The notes under the pieces were generated by a model. The model had not been told where the DNA came from, searched no databases, and saw only the letters and a list, made by a program, of their open reading frames with translations. Shown here one piece after another: positions 1-9,199 of a DNA stretch of 64,000 nucleotides. The stretch is taken from positions 310,001 through 374,000 of the forward strand of contig NZ_FOUA01000002.1 of NCBI RefSeq assembly GCF_900114735.1, in the 5' to 3' direction. The stretch's first letter is position 1. Each line of letters opens with the position of its first letter. Both the position numbers and the translations under genes were made by a program. Source of the DNA: Halopseudomonas bauzanensis (GTDB lineage Bacteria; Pseudomonadota; Gammaproteobacteria; Pseudomonadales; Pseudomonadaceae).

Positions 1-342
1 GACCGTGCGGATCTGGTCCGGCTTGATGAAATCCAGCGCCGCCTGTGCATCCTGTTCATCAAACTGCACACCATAGGGCAGGCGCATGGCGTAGAAAGTC
101 GCCTCGTACCCTTCCTGACGAAGGGATTCGACCGCCAGCTGGCACAACCTGCCCGCCGTCGTCGAATCCACCCCGCCGCTGATCCCCAACACCAGCGCCC
201 GCATACCGGAGCGGCGCAGCGTGTCCTTGACGAAATCGACGCGCCGCTCGATCTCCTGCTTGAGTTCAGCGGCTCCCTTGAGGTTCGGATTGACCTGCAA
301 CGCACTGCGAATATCGGCGGCCCGGGTTGATGCGGTGGTCAT
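1..342 (-). CDS. nadE: NH3-dependent NAD+ synthetase, N-terminal part (cut by window edge)
   Basis: NAD synthetase adenylates nicotinic acid adenine dinucleotide and amidates it to NAD+ in the cytosol. The visible 114 codons start at an ATG preceded by AAGGAGAC and run off the left edge. The N-type ATP-pyrophosphatase loop SGGVDS is clear at about residues 54-59, in the context [18 protein letters not shown], followed by the family-typical [10 protein letters not shown] segment. No glutaminase domain precedes it, so this is the short ammonia-dependent form. It points the same way as hsdR but is separated from it by about 100 bases. The identification is secure; the rest of the gene cannot be judged. 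Confidence 0.93.
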   Translation of the reverse strand, partial: MTTASTRAADIRSALQVNPNLKGAAELKQEIERRVDFVKDTLRRSGMRALVLGISGGVDSTTAGRLCQLAVESLRQEGYEATFYAMRLPYGVQFDEQDAQAALDFIKPDQIRTV

Positions 343-448
343 GCTTGTCTCCTTGGAATTCGGTACCGAAATGCTTAACAATCTAATAGTTCGACACGAT
401 AAACGAGGTTAGTGCCAACACCAAGACGGATCATCTGCTGGGCAAGCT

Positions 449-3400
449 TCACGACGACCTGTACTTCTTGAAGTTTTCCGCCTGCTCGAAAATCTCCTTG
501 TACACCTCGTCCCGATCCACCGGCGGGTAACCATGTTTCGCCAGCACCAGGATCAGCCCAACCTTGAGCTCGGCCTTGATGTCAGCCCGTTGGCTCCAGT
601 CGGTGTATTGCACCTTGTCATCCACCACCACTTTCACCGCAGCGGCGAGGGTCAGCAGCTTGTCTTCGGGATAAGTGAAGCTGTATTCATGAGCCAGCTT
701 TTTGAGAATGTCATAAAAGGCTTTCTCTTCAATATCGATACCCAAGTCAGCGTAGGATTGCTTCTCATCTTTTAGCGCAGAAATGAGCTCCACAAACTTG
801 TCGGTAATATCTTCCCAGACTTCGCCGACATAAAGCGTGTCTTCCTTACGCTCGTTGTAATGATCTACCAGCGCTTTGAATTTCGCCGCGAAATCGACGC
901 CCTTGGTCTTATTGACCTTCTTGAAGTCCTCAATCGCCCTGGCCAACAACTGCTGCAATAATTTGATCCGGGTGTTGGGCAGTTTGATCTTCTCGATCTT
1001 GGCCAGATAATCATCATCGAAGATATCCATCTCACCGGCGCCATCCTCACCCAGCTTGAAGATTTCCTCCACGCCGTCGGCTTTCAACGCCTCGGCCACC
1101 ATCTCGCGTACCCGGGCGTTCATCTGCGCGGTATCCGGTGCATTGCCCTTGGTCAGCTTGAACACGATGGAACGCACCGCCAGATAAAAATGGATCTGAT
1201 CGCGCTCGGCCTGGCCGATGCCCTCCGAGCCGCAGCAAATGTCATAGGCGGCTTTCAAGCGTTTCACCAGCGCCATGAAGCGCTTTTCGACGTTGTCGGT
1301 GATCTGCGCATATTCTGCGGCCATGTTCAGGCAGTTGAGCTGTTCCAGCGGGCTACCGGTGTAGTACAGGCGCGCATCAAAGCGGTGGAACAGCTTGTTG
1401 AGCAGGTCCAGATGGTCCTTCACCACCACAATTGACTGGTTTATCTCCTCGATGTTCTGCTGGTCGGCCTTGTTGTAGTGAGCCAGCGCCATGTTCATCT
1501 GTTTCTTGATGCCGATGTAGTCCACCACCAGGCCTTTTTCCTTGCCCTGAAACTTGCGATTGACCCGTGAGATGGTCTGGATCAGGTTGTGGCGCTGAAT
1601 GGGCTTGTCGATATACATGGTGTCCAGAAAGGGTACATCGAAGCCGGTCAGCCACATGTCCACGACAATGGCGATCTTGAAATTGGACTTGGCATTCTTG
1701 AACTGACGGTCCAGCTCCTTGCGGTATTCCTGGCTGCCGAGCATGTCGTACAGCGCTTTTGGGTCATCCTTGCCGCGGGTCATGATCATCTTGATCCGTT
1801 CCATCGGCTTGATGTCCTTGCGCTCTTGCTCGGTCAGCTCAACGCCTTGCTCGGCGGCCAACAGCTCATTCCACTGCGGCCGCAGCGCTATCACTTGCTG
1901 CCAGAAGGCATAGGCGATCTCGCGTTTGCTGCAGACGAACATCGCCTTGCCCTTCAGCGTTGAGCCTTCCTCGATGCGCTTTTCATAGTGATGAACAAAG
2001 TCGATGGCCAGCGCCTGGATGCGATCCGGGTCGCCGAGAATCGCGCTCATGTTGGCACTGGCTTTCTTGCTTTCCTCGATCTGATATTCGCTGGTGCCGT
2101 CTTCAGCGCACTGGGCGTAGTAGGCTTCGATATCCTTCAGCTTGTCATTATCCAGCAGCACCTTGGCGGCGCGGCCTTCATAGACAATGCGTACGGTGAT
2201 CTCATCTTTCACCGACTCGGTCATGGTGTAGCTGTCCACCACGTCACCGAACACATCCAGGGTCGCGTCGATTGGTGTACCGGTAAAGCCCACATAGGTC
2301 GCGTTGGGCAGGGAGTCGTGCAGGTATTTGGCGAAGCCGAAGGTGCGCTTCACACCCTGGTCTGTCACCCGCACCTTCTGATCCAGATTCACCTGGCTGC
2401 GATGCGCCTCGTCAGAAATGACGATCACATTGGTGCGCTCTGTCAAAAGTTCGGTGTCTTCGGTGAACTTGTGAATAGTGGTCAGGAATACCCCGCCGCT
2501 GTTGCGGCCCTTGAGCAGTTCGCGCAACTGCGCGCGGCTCTCCACACTGATCACCGTCTGGTCGCCGATATAGCCCTTGGCATTGGTGAATTGGCCGGCC
2601 AGCTGGTCGTCCAAGTCAGTGCGGTCGGTGATCAGTACTATGGTCGGACTCTCGAACTCCACGCTTTTCATCAGCAAGCGGGTGAGAAACAGCATGGTGT
2701 AGCTCTTGCCGCAGCCGGTCGCGCCAAAATAGGTGCCGCCCTTGCCATCGCCCAATGGCTTACGGTGCAGCCGGATGTTCTCGTACAGCTTGTTGGCTGC
2801 GTAGAACTGTGGATAGCGGCAGAGGATCTTCTCTTCCTTCCTCGATACATCCGGGAAGTAGATAAAGTGACGAATTACCGCGCGCAACCGGTCTGGGTGA
2901 AACAGACCTTCGATCATGGTGTGCAGAGCGTTGATGCCGTCCTGCTCGATGCTTTCATCGCCGGTGATCTTGCGCCAGGTGTAATAGAATTCGTAGGGCG
3001 CAAACAGCGAGCCCATGCGCGAATTCACCCCGTCGCTGATCACACACAGCGCGTTGTACTTCATCAGCTCGGGAATATCGCGTACATAGCGGGTGGCCAA
3101 CTGCTTCCAAGCGTCATGGATGGTCGTGTTCTCGCGCACCGCGCTCTTGAACTCGAACACCACCAGCGGCAGGCCGTTGATATACAAAATGGCATCAGGG
3201 ATGCGCTTTTCGCTGCCTTCAATGGTGAGTTGACTGACCAGCCGGTAGATATTACTGCCGGCCCGGTAGGTCGCCGGAGCCTCGGCTTGCAAGGTTTCAA
3301 CCTCGCCTGCCACGGGCACACGCTGTTCCGGCAGGCCGCTGTAGTCGATCAGCTGGATATAAAGGTCTTTCTGGCTCTGCTGAGTGCGCTCGCGCTTGAG

Positions 3401-3676
3401 CAGAAAACCATCGGCCACGCGCTTGTGAATGGTCTTGTTGGACTCATACAGATCCAGCGCCGGCAGGCTTTCCAGCTGCTGGATGATCGACTCGATCTCA
3501 TTGGCGGTGATGTTATCAACGGCGTACTGTGCCGCGAGAAACTGGCGCAGATCGCCCTTGATAAGTACGTCGCTGTTGCTGGCGCGCTGAATGCTGTCGC
3601 CGGTGTAATGCGAGTAACCCTGCTGACCCAGCAGCTCGATAATCGCCTGCTCCAGCTTGGCCTCGTTGAAACTCAT
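449..3676 (-). CDS. hsdR: Type I restriction enzyme R subunit
   Basis: This is the motor and nuclease subunit of a type I restriction-modification complex. It translocates and cuts DNA lacking the HsdM methyl mark. The 1075-residue product has an N-terminal nuclease motif (D161, then E175-x-K177 in VVFEFKS), a Walker A loop GATGCGKS at 318-325, a DEAH box at 422-425 (VISDEAHRSQ) and a downstream FTGTP helicase motif. The size is normal for HsdR. I chose the ATG at 3676 because AAGGAGT lies just upstream; an in-frame TTG 19 codons earlier lacks such a site. It lies downstream of hsdM-hsdS in the same direction but is separated by two other genes. It looks intact. Confidence 0.96.
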   Translation of the reverse strand: MSFNEAKLEQAIIELLGQQGYSHYTGDSIQRASNSDVLIKGDLRQFLAAQYAVDNITANEIESIIQQLESLPALDLYESNKTIHKRVADGFLLKRERTQQSQKDLYIQLIDYSGLPEQRVPVAGEVETLQAEAPATYRAGSNIYRLVSQLTIEGSEKRIPDAILYINGLPLVVFEFKSAVRENTTIHDAWKQLATRYVRDIPELMKYNALCVISDGVNSRMGSLFAPYEFYYTWRKITGDESIEQDGINALHTMIEGLFHPDRLRAVIRHFIYFPDVSRKEEKILCRYPQFYAANKLYENIRLHRKPLGDGKGGTYFGATGCGKSYTMLFLTRLLMKSVEFESPTIVLITDRTDLDDQLAGQFTNAKGYIGDQTVISVESRAQLRELLKGRNSGGVFLTTIHKFTEDTELLTERTNVIVISDEAHRSQVNLDQKVRVTDQGVKRTFGFAKYLHDSLPNATYVGFTGTPIDATLDVFGDVVDSYTMTESVKDEITVRIVYEGRAAKVLLDNDKLKDIEAYYAQCAEDGTSEYQIEESKKASANMSAILGDPDRIQALAIDFVHHYEKRIEEGSTLKGKAMFVCSKREIAYAFWQQVIALRPQWNELLAAEQGVELTEQERKDIKPMERIKMIMTRGKDDPKALYDMLGSQEYRKELDRQFKNAKSNFKIAIVVDMWLTGFDVPFLDTMYIDKPIQRHNLIQTISRVNRKFQGKEKGLVVDYIGIKKQMNMALAHYNKADQQNIEEINQSIVVVKDHLDLLNKLFHRFDARLYYTGSPLEQLNCLNMAAEYAQITDNVEKRFMALVKRLKAAYDICCGSEGIGQAERDQIHFYLAVRSIVFKLTKGNAPDTAQMNARVREMVAEALKADGVEEIFKLGEDGAGEMDIFDDDYLAKIEKIKLPNTRIKLLQQLLARAIEDFKKVNKTKGVDFAAKFKALVDHYNERKEDTLYVGEVWEDITDKFVELISALKDEKQSYADLGIDIEEKAFYDILKKLAHEYSFTYPEDKLLTLAAAVKVVVDDKVQYTDWSQRADIKAELKVGLILVLAKHGYPPVDRDEVYKEIFEQAENFKKYRSS

Positions 3677-3755
3677 CGGGTACTCCTTATCCTCAATGAC
3701 GACAGTTTCTGCGGAGCAGAAAGTACTATGCAAAAAGTGTATATCTGTTCAGCAA

Positions 3756-4322
3756 CTATTCGGACTTTCGGGAAAGCTGATCCAATAGTGCCAGCATTGC
3801 CTTCATGGGCCAAACAAAGTCCTTGCTGCCCTTCACGTTACAGGGGCGGTCAGCAAGCCAGAGGCTGGCGCGGTAGGGGTTGAGATCCATGATCGATGCG
3901 CTGTCGTACCAGAGCATATGATCCACATCCTGCTTCATATGGTTCAGTGTGCCTTGCACCGATCGGTCGCACGTCGTGTCGCATTGCAGAGGCGTCAGAG
4001 CGCTGGCTGCCGCATTCAGTTGCGCCTGATTCGCGCCGCCCTTGAGCAGGGCATTCATCAACCCATCCTGAAACAAGTAGTCCAGCTCGGCAAAGTCCGG
4101 TTTGGTCAGGCAGGTGAGCAGCACCGGAAATCGGGTAGCGTCGTGGGCGAATAGCACGCAGTTGCGGCGTTGCAGTGTAAGCAGATTAGCGTGCCAGCCG
4201 CTCAAGGGGCTATCGCCTGCATCATTGGCTGCGAGCGGGCGGGCTCTGGTGTTCGGCAATCGACCGTTGGCGTCTATTGGCAGTCTGGCGAACAGTTTCT
4301 TTGTGCAGCGCAGCTGGATCAT
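3756..4322 (-). CDS. DUF6933-like protein of unknown function
   Basis: The 188-residue product opens with MIQLRCTKKLFARL, the kind of start seen in DUF6933 proteins, a family of unknown function; I recall this family from memory, so treat the name as probable. Features include a W-HANL-L---R-CVLFAHDATRFP stretch, resembling a small alpha/beta fold, and a DLNPYRASLWLADRPC segment near the C-terminus. No signal peptide or membrane segment is visible. The ATG at 4322 is preferred over an upstream in-frame TTG. The gene sits between hsdS and hsdR in the same orientation, 79 bases before hsdR, so it may be co-transcribed with the nuclease gene. Whether it contributes to restriction is unknown. Confidence 0.6.
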   Translation of the reverse strand: MIQLRCTKKLFARLPIDANGRLPNTRARPLAANDAGDSPLSGWHANLLTLQRRNCVLFAHDATRFPVLLTCLTKPDFAELDYLFQDGLMNALLKGGANQAQLNAAASALTPLQCDTTCDRSVQGTLNHMKQDVDHMLWYDSASIMDLNPYRASLWLADRPCNVKGSKDFVWPMKAMLALLDQLSRKSE

Positions 4323-4541
4323 CGAAGTCCGATGCAACCTTGTATTGCAGTTGATATTGTCATGCCGAGTTTATTTCTGCGCAGATAGTAACACCTACAG
4401 TGCCAGTTTCTCGCGTGGCGTAAACTCGGGCTGCTGAACATCTCAGCCGCTGGTGCCTCCGGGCAAGCGGCGTCTTCTCGCCGCAGCAACTGCTAAGCAA
4501 TACTGAGTGGTTGATGGTCATGTGTGACGGGCCCGCATTGC

Positions 4542-4570
4542 TTGAAAAGCATAGGCAGCTTGCCTACACT
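4542..4570 (+). promoter_or_regulatory. Sigma-70 promoter with embedded palindromic operator
   Basis: TTGAAA (4542-4547) and TACACT (4565-4570) are separated by exactly 17 bases. Between them, overlapping the -10 box, lies a perfect inverted repeat, TAGGCA-GCT-TGCCTA, at 4552-4566. It lies 20 bases before the HTH gene at 4590. A repressor bound here would block the promoter, so autorepression by the downstream HTH protein is the simple reading; that part is inference. Confidence 0.75.
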
Positions 4571-4589
4571 TCCGCAAGCGAGGTCTCAA

Positions 4590-4904
4590 ATGAAGAAGCG
4601 CAATCTGTTTGATGAAATGCTGCAGGGCATCGATGAGATGGCGGCGCAGCGGGAGGGCAAGATCACCTTGCGTCAGGTGTCCGTTGAAGACAAGCCTGCC
4701 CCCAAGGTGACTGCAGATGAAATCGTCGCTCTGCGAAAGAAAATGAAGATGTCACAGGGGGTGTTTGCTATGCGCATACGAACGAGCCCTGAAACCCTAC
4801 GCAACTGGGAACAGGATAAGGCGAAGCCGAATGCTCATGCGGCGCTGCTGCTAAAACTGGTTGAGCAGTACCCCGATATGCTTGATCGATTGGCTAGCGT
4901 GTAG
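4590..4904 (+). CDS. HigA-type helix-turn-helix regulator (orphan antitoxin-like)
   Basis: This 104-residue XRE-family protein starts at ATG 4590. The N-terminal half (MKKRNLFDEMLQGIDEMAA) matches the unstructured part of HigA/MqsA-like antitoxins. The C-terminal half carries the HTH: EIVALRKKMKMSQGVFAMRI followed by SPETLRNWEQDKAKP. It is normally the partner of a RelE/HigB toxin, but no toxin reading frame lies directly upstream, where a promoter starts, or downstream. It runs against the surrounding hsd genes. It probably represses its own promoter through the palindrome at 4552-4566. It could be a solitary regulator of the restriction locus rather than a true antitoxin. Confidence 0.8.
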   Translation: MKKRNLFDEMLQGIDEMAAQREGKITLRQVSVEDKPAPKVTADEIVALRKKMKMSQGVFAMRIRTSPETLRNWEQDKAKPNAHAALLLKLVEQYPDMLDRLASV

Positions 4905-5100
4905 ATGTTTAGCTGCTCGTCGGCCCTAGCTTGCTTCAGACCCAGACGACAGCTATCTGCCGGAAGTGCTTCAGGACGGGCCGCAGTGCTTGAAGGATTG
5001 CAGGAGCGCCGAACAGGAACGCCTGCATGAGTAATCGCACTCCAGGTAGCTGTTTTGCAGGCTTATCTGCCAGATCAACCGGCCCATGGGTGTGAAAATT

Positions 5101-5142
5101 ATGGTGTAAAATCCTCCGCCAAGTGAATGAATTTACACCATG
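5101..5142. repeat. Inverted repeat between HTH gene and hsdS
   Basis: ATGGTGTAAA at 5101-5110 is repeated in inverse as TTTACACCAT at 5132-5141, with an AT-rich flank on both arms and about 20 bases between. It sits just beyond the hsdS stop (5155, minus strand). It could be a transcript-end stem-loop or a protein-binding dyad. There is no T-run, so a classic terminator is not supported. Confidence 0.5.
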
Positions 5143-5154
5143 TGGTTGCTTGTT

Positions 5155-6552
5155 TCAGAGCGCTTCAGCCAGCAGTTGTTCGGCTTCGGGGATGCGCAGT
5201 TGGCCGGAGAGGAGTTTGGGGAGGAGCCGATCTCTAAGCGAAGACAGTGTCCGCACCGCTGAACTACAGTTCGCCGCACAGTCCTGAAAAGAAGATACGA
5301 ACTCGGCGAATTGGGCAAGAACTTCGACTCCAGGGTTCAATGTTGGAACGGATTCGATGTGCGTCTTTGTTACGGCTTCTCTGGATGCACCTGCATTCTG
5401 GCCCATTAGATAGCTCTTGGTACTGGCGTTCAGCAAGTGAAGGTGAAGGTACTTAGAAGGAACGCCTGGGCGTGGTCTTATTATAGCTACGTGCTGGTTT
5501 ACCCTCGCAGGTAGCGCTTCTGAGGGTGCGATGCAAGTCCTAAGAATGGAGGCCCCGGTGATATTCAGAAGAACATCGCCCTCTAGCACGGTCACTCCTT
5601 TCAACTGCGCTGCAGCTTCATCCGTAATGCGCGCCAGCCCTTCCCAGACAAACTTCGAATCGTAAACATTTTGACTCCGAATCAAAGAGACACCATCCTC
5701 TATGTACACTTGGCTCCCGCCACGTGGTGTTGAGCCGCTACCGATTTTGGATGTTAACGTGTTTAACGTAACAGCATCCCACCTCTCCGGCACCCAGCCC
5801 ATTTCTTCGGTAAACACAAAACGATCAGGGAATTGCTGACGGATGTGGGTGGGCAATGTGTGGGGTTGTTCGGGCGATGGCTGCTGTGCGGCTTGGGCGC
5901 GGCGTTCGGCGCGGTCGGCCAGTTCGTCGGGGATCGGATTGCCGGCGGCCAGGGCGTTGTCGATCACCGGATCGAAATCCACAAACCAGCTTTTGAACAA
6001 CGCTTGTGCCATGGCTTCGAGCGTGGTGTTGATCTGGCGGTTGAGTTCGATTTTGTCGTCAAGGGAACCGAGGATGTCTGCAATTGCTTTTTGCTCAGAC
6101 AACGGCGGGACTCTGATCGGAAAATCCGCCAACTCTTTCAAGGACAGTCGGTCGACGGTAGCTCCGCTATTCGTTCTTGAGCGAATCTCCTTTTGGAAAT
6201 CAGGCCCTAGATATGCGAATAAGAGATAGCGAGGTAATACTTTACATACGAGAGGTCTTAACAATCCCATTCGACGGCCAAGGCACGCCCTTATCCCTTG
6301 GGGCATAAGCGCAGCTTCGCCAAGACGGGTTTCATACGAGAAAAGCACATCACCTTCAACTGGGGTGACACGTCTCGTCCATTTCGAGAATTGTTCTTCG
6401 CTCAGTCTTGCCGACTTGGAAAGATCGAGTTTTCCGTTCTCTAAGCTCGAAATGCTGAGAAAGTATGGACCCTCATCGGTCTTGTTTGGCGTGGCGTGCG
6501 GCCCATCGAAAACGGTAGCGATCGAGCCGATTGTGGTCCACTCACTCCCCAT
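5155..6552 (-). CDS. hsdS: Type I restriction enzyme S (specificity) subunit
   Basis: HsdS recognises the bipartite DNA target for the HsdM2S methyltransferase and the HsdR complex. The 465-residue product has two target-recognition domains (about 1-148 and 245-400). They are separated by the conserved helical spacer PPLSEQKAIADILGSLDDKIELN at about 149-171 and the FKSWFVDFDPV stretch that follows. The C-terminal helix is LRDRLLPKLLSGQLRI. The start ATG at 6552 overlaps the hsdM stop by 11 bases, so translation is coupled. The second recognition domain looks less GC-rich than the flanks, as is usual for exchanged domains. Target sequence cannot be predicted from this text. Confidence 0.95.
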   Translation of the reverse strand: MGSEWTTIGSIATVFDGPHATPNKTDEGPYFLSISSLENGKLDLSKSARLSEEQFSKWTRRVTPVEGDVLFSYETRLGEAALMPQGIRACLGRRMGLLRPLVCKVLPRYLLFAYLGPDFQKEIRSRTNSGATVDRLSLKELADFPIRVPPLSEQKAIADILGSLDDKIELNRQINTTLEAMAQALFKSWFVDFDPVIDNALAAGNPIPDELADRAERRAQAAQQPSPEQPHTLPTHIRQQFPDRFVFTEEMGWVPERWDAVTLNTLTSKIGSGSTPRGGSQVYIEDGVSLIRSQNVYDSKFVWEGLARITDEAAAQLKGVTVLEGDVLLNITGASILRTCIAPSEALPARVNQHVAIIRPRPGVPSKYLHLHLLNASTKSYLMGQNAGASREAVTKTHIESVPTLNPGVEVLAQFAEFVSSFQDCAANCSSAVRTLSSLRDRLLPKLLSGQLRIPEAEQLLAEAL

Positions 6553-8116
6553 AACCCAACCCCTCCAGATTCCGCCGAATCACCGCATCCAGCTTGGCCG
6601 ATTCCTTCATCTGCCGGTACAGGGTCTGGCTTAGCTCAGCCATCTTTTCCTCAAACAGCACGCCATCGTCTTCCACTTCCGCTGCGCCTACATAGCGACC
6701 GGGCGTCAGCACGTAGTCGTTTGCCTTGATCTCATCCAGCGTGGCGGATTTGCAGAAGCCAGGTACGTCTTCATATACCGTCTCGCCGTCGAATTCGCCC
6801 CGCCAGGCGTGGTAGGTGCGGGCGATGTTGGCGATATCCTCGGTGGTCAGTTCCTTGTGGGTGCGGTCGATCATACTGCCGGTGTTGCGGGCGTCGATAA
6901 ACAGGGTTTCGCCCTGGCGGTCGCGGAAGTGTTTGCGACCATCACTGAACTGCTGGGCGCGCTTGTTTCTGGTCATGAACCACAGGCACACGGGAATTTG
7001 TGTGGTGTAGAACAGCTGGCCGGGTAGGGCGATCATGCAATCGATATGGTCGTTCTCGATCAGCTTCTGACGGATCAGGCCTTCGCCGCTGGTGTTGGTG
7101 CTCATGGAGCCGTTAGCCAAAACGAAGCCGGCGACACCGTTCTCGCTGAGCTTGCTCAGCATGTGCAGTATCCATGCGTAGTTGGCGTTGCCGGTGGGTG
7201 GTACTTCATAACCGGCCCAGCGCGGGTCGTTGGTCAGCTCGTTGCTGGCGCGCCATTCCTTCAGGTTGAACGGTGGGTTGGCCATGATGAAGTCGGCTTT
7301 CAGATCCGGGTGCTGGTCCTTGAAGAAGGTGTCGGTGGGCACTTCACCGAGGTTGCCGGCAATGCCACGAATCGCCAGGTTCATCTTCGCCAGCTTATAA
7401 GTGGTGGCGGTCTGTTCCTGACCATAGATGGAGATGTCTTTCTTGTTGCCCTGGTGATTTTCGATGAACTTGATCGACTGCACAAACATGCCGCCCGACC
7501 CGCAGCAGGGGTCATAAATCTTGCCCTGGTAGGGCTCGATCATTTCGGCGATCAGGTTGACCACGCACTTGGGCGTATAGAACTCGCCGCCCCCCTTGCC
7601 TTCGGTCGCGGCAAAGTTGCCGAGAAAATATTCATACACCCGACCAACCACGTCCTGCTCGTTATCGGCGACGGTATCGATATTGCTGATCGAGTCGATC
7701 AGCGCAGCCAGTTTGTTGGCCTCCAGGCCCAGACGCGAGAAGTAATTATCCGGCAATGCGCCGCGCAATGACGGATTGCTCTTCTCGACCGTGTGCAGCG
7801 CGGTGTCGATCTTGACCGCGACGTCATCCTGCTTGGCGTGCTTTCGAATATACGACCAGCGCGATTGTTCGGGCAGGTAGAAGACGTTGCGCATGGTGTA
7901 GAAGTCGACCATGTCGATATAGTCGCTCTGGCCAAGGTCAATCAATTCCTGCCGGCGTGCTTCGAAGGTGTCGCTGACGAATTTGAGAAAGATCAGGCTC
8001 AGTACAACGTGTTTGTATTCGGAGGACTCGACACTGCCGCGCAGTTTGTCGGCGGTATCCCAGAGGGTCTGTTCGAAGGATTTGGTCTTTTTACTGGATG
8101 CTGCTTGTTTGCTCAT
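6542..8116 (-). CDS. hsdM: Type I restriction enzyme M subunit (adenine methyltransferase)
   Basis: HsdM transfers a methyl group from S-adenosylmethionine to adenine N6 at the target chosen by HsdS. The 524-residue protein has the N-terminal helical HsdM domain, a cofactor-loop motif DPCCGSGG at 202-209 preceded by EFYTPKCVVNLI, and the catalytic NPPF at 280-283. Length is typical. The start is ATG 8116; a strong ribosome site is not apparent. It is the first gene of the minus-strand hsdM-hsdS unit and diverges from the Mrr-like gene at 8312 across a 195-base region that must hold both promoters. It appears intact and functional. Confidence 0.96.
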   Translation of the reverse strand: MSKQAASSKKTKSFEQTLWDTADKLRGSVESSEYKHVVLSLIFLKFVSDTFEARRQELIDLGQSDYIDMVDFYTMRNVFYLPEQSRWSYIRKHAKQDDVAVKIDTALHTVEKSNPSLRGALPDNYFSRLGLEANKLAALIDSISNIDTVADNEQDVVGRVYEYFLGNFAATEGKGGGEFYTPKCVVNLIAEMIEPYQGKIYDPCCGSGGMFVQSIKFIENHQGNKKDISIYGQEQTATTYKLAKMNLAIRGIAGNLGEVPTDTFFKDQHPDLKADFIMANPPFNLKEWRASNELTNDPRWAGYEVPPTGNANYAWILHMLSKLSENGVAGFVLANGSMSTNTSGEGLIRQKLIENDHIDCMIALPGQLFYTTQIPVCLWFMTRNKRAQQFSDGRKHFRDRQGETLFIDARNTGSMIDRTHKELTTEDIANIARTYHAWRGEFDGETVYEDVPGFCKSATLDEIKANDYVLTPGRYVGAAEVEDDGVLFEEKMAELSQTLYRQMKESAKLDAVIRRNLEGLGYGE

Positions 8117-8311
8117 GTGTTTCGGCTTTGAGAGAGGCTAGTAAAGCGGGGCGAGCGATCCGTTGCAGGTATGCTGCGCCCCTGATGGCACGAAGCATAA
8201 AGCAGCGTGTCGGGTGTGTCCAAGGGTCGGGCCCGGGACGCAGCGGTGGCCTTTATTGTAAGGAAGGTCTACTTTAAATACAGGCAGTAGGCCACTCTCA
8301 GGAGCTCATGG

Positions 8312-9172
8312 ATGGCGCGTAGACGTACTTCAACTTTCGATGATCTGGTAATAATCCTTTCCCGCTTGCCTTGGTGGGTCAGCCTGGGCATCGGTTTTTT
8401 CGCCTGGCTGATTCTGAATCCCATAGCCAACAGTCCTGTAGTTGTTCCCGCTGACGTCAAGCCCGGAGACATGTCGAGCGTGATGCTCAGCCAGCTGTGG
8501 CACACCTCCGCCATGATTGGGCGATACCTCATTCCGCTTGTATGTCTGTTCGGCGTGATTGGTTCTATTGCCGGGCGTCAGCGTCGTAAAACACTGCTTA
8601 AAGACGTCAAAGCTGCCACCCAACCCGGCAAAACCATAGATGGCCTCAGTTGGCAGCAATTCGAACAACTGATCGGTGAGGCGTTCCGAGGTCAGGGTTA
8701 CAGCGTCACTGAAACCGGCGGCAGCGGCCCAGACGGCGGTGTAGACCTGATCCTGCGCAAGAGTGGAGAAAAGTCTTTGGTGCAGTGCAAACACTGGCGC
8801 TCACTGAGGGTCGGTGTGCCGGTGGTGCGTGAGTTCTTCGGTGCGATGGCGGCAGAAGGGGCTGCAGGGGGATTCGTCGTCACCTCCGGCCAGTTCACCG
8901 ACGCCGCAAAAACCTTTGCTGCCGGCCGCAACATTCAACTGATTGATGGGATTCGGCTCAAACAATGGCTTGCCCAGCATCGCGCCACGCCCCCAGAGCC
9001 CAAGCCTGCGGAGCCCGACCAACCAGCCCATCAACCGATACCTGAGAACCCAACGTGCCCGGTATGCAGCAGCATGATGATCAAACGTCTGGCCAAGCGC
9101 GGTGCCAATGCAGGGAACGCCTTTTGGGGGTGCTCTAAGTATCCAGGGTGCCGAGGGGTAGTGAATGCTTGA
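8312..9172 (+). CDS. Membrane-anchored Mrr-like restriction endonuclease with zinc ribbon
   Basis: The 286-residue protein combines three parts. Two membrane segments lie at about 20-38 and 71-88. A PD-(D/E)XK nuclease of the Mrr_cat type follows (FEQLIGEAFRGQGY, D145 in GPDGGVDLIL, Q158-C-K160 in LVQCKHW). A C-terminal topoisomerase-type C4 zinc ribbon has C249, C252, C274 and C280. Mrr-type enzymes cut modified DNA; the anchored form suggests action at the inner membrane on incoming DNA, which is inference. AGGAG eight bases before ATG 8312 decides the start; an ATG four bases earlier meets a stop at once. It is the first gene of a plus-strand pair with the nuclease-like gene at 9200. Confidence 0.88.
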   Translation: MARRRTSTFDDLVIILSRLPWWVSLGIGFFAWLILNPIANSPVVVPADVKPGDMSSVMLSQLWHTSAMIGRYLIPLVCLFGVIGSIAGRQRRKTLLKDVKAATQPGKTIDGLSWQQFEQLIGEAFRGQGYSVTETGGSGPDGGVDLILRKSGEKSLVQCKHWRSLRVGVPVVREFFGAMAAEGAAGGFVVTSGQFTDAAKTFAAGRNIQLIDGIRLKQWLAQHRATPPEPKPAEPDQPAHQPIPENPTCPVCSSMMIKRLAKRGANAGNAFWGCSKYPGCRGVVNA

Positions 9173-9199
9173 TTGAGAACCAAAAAAGGATAAACGCAT

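Noticed and set aside
1988-3883. A 631-codon plus-strand open frame opposite hsdR
   Set aside because: It is the mirror of a long, well-supported gene, has no known domain and no ribosome site. GC-rich third positions keep the antisense frame open.
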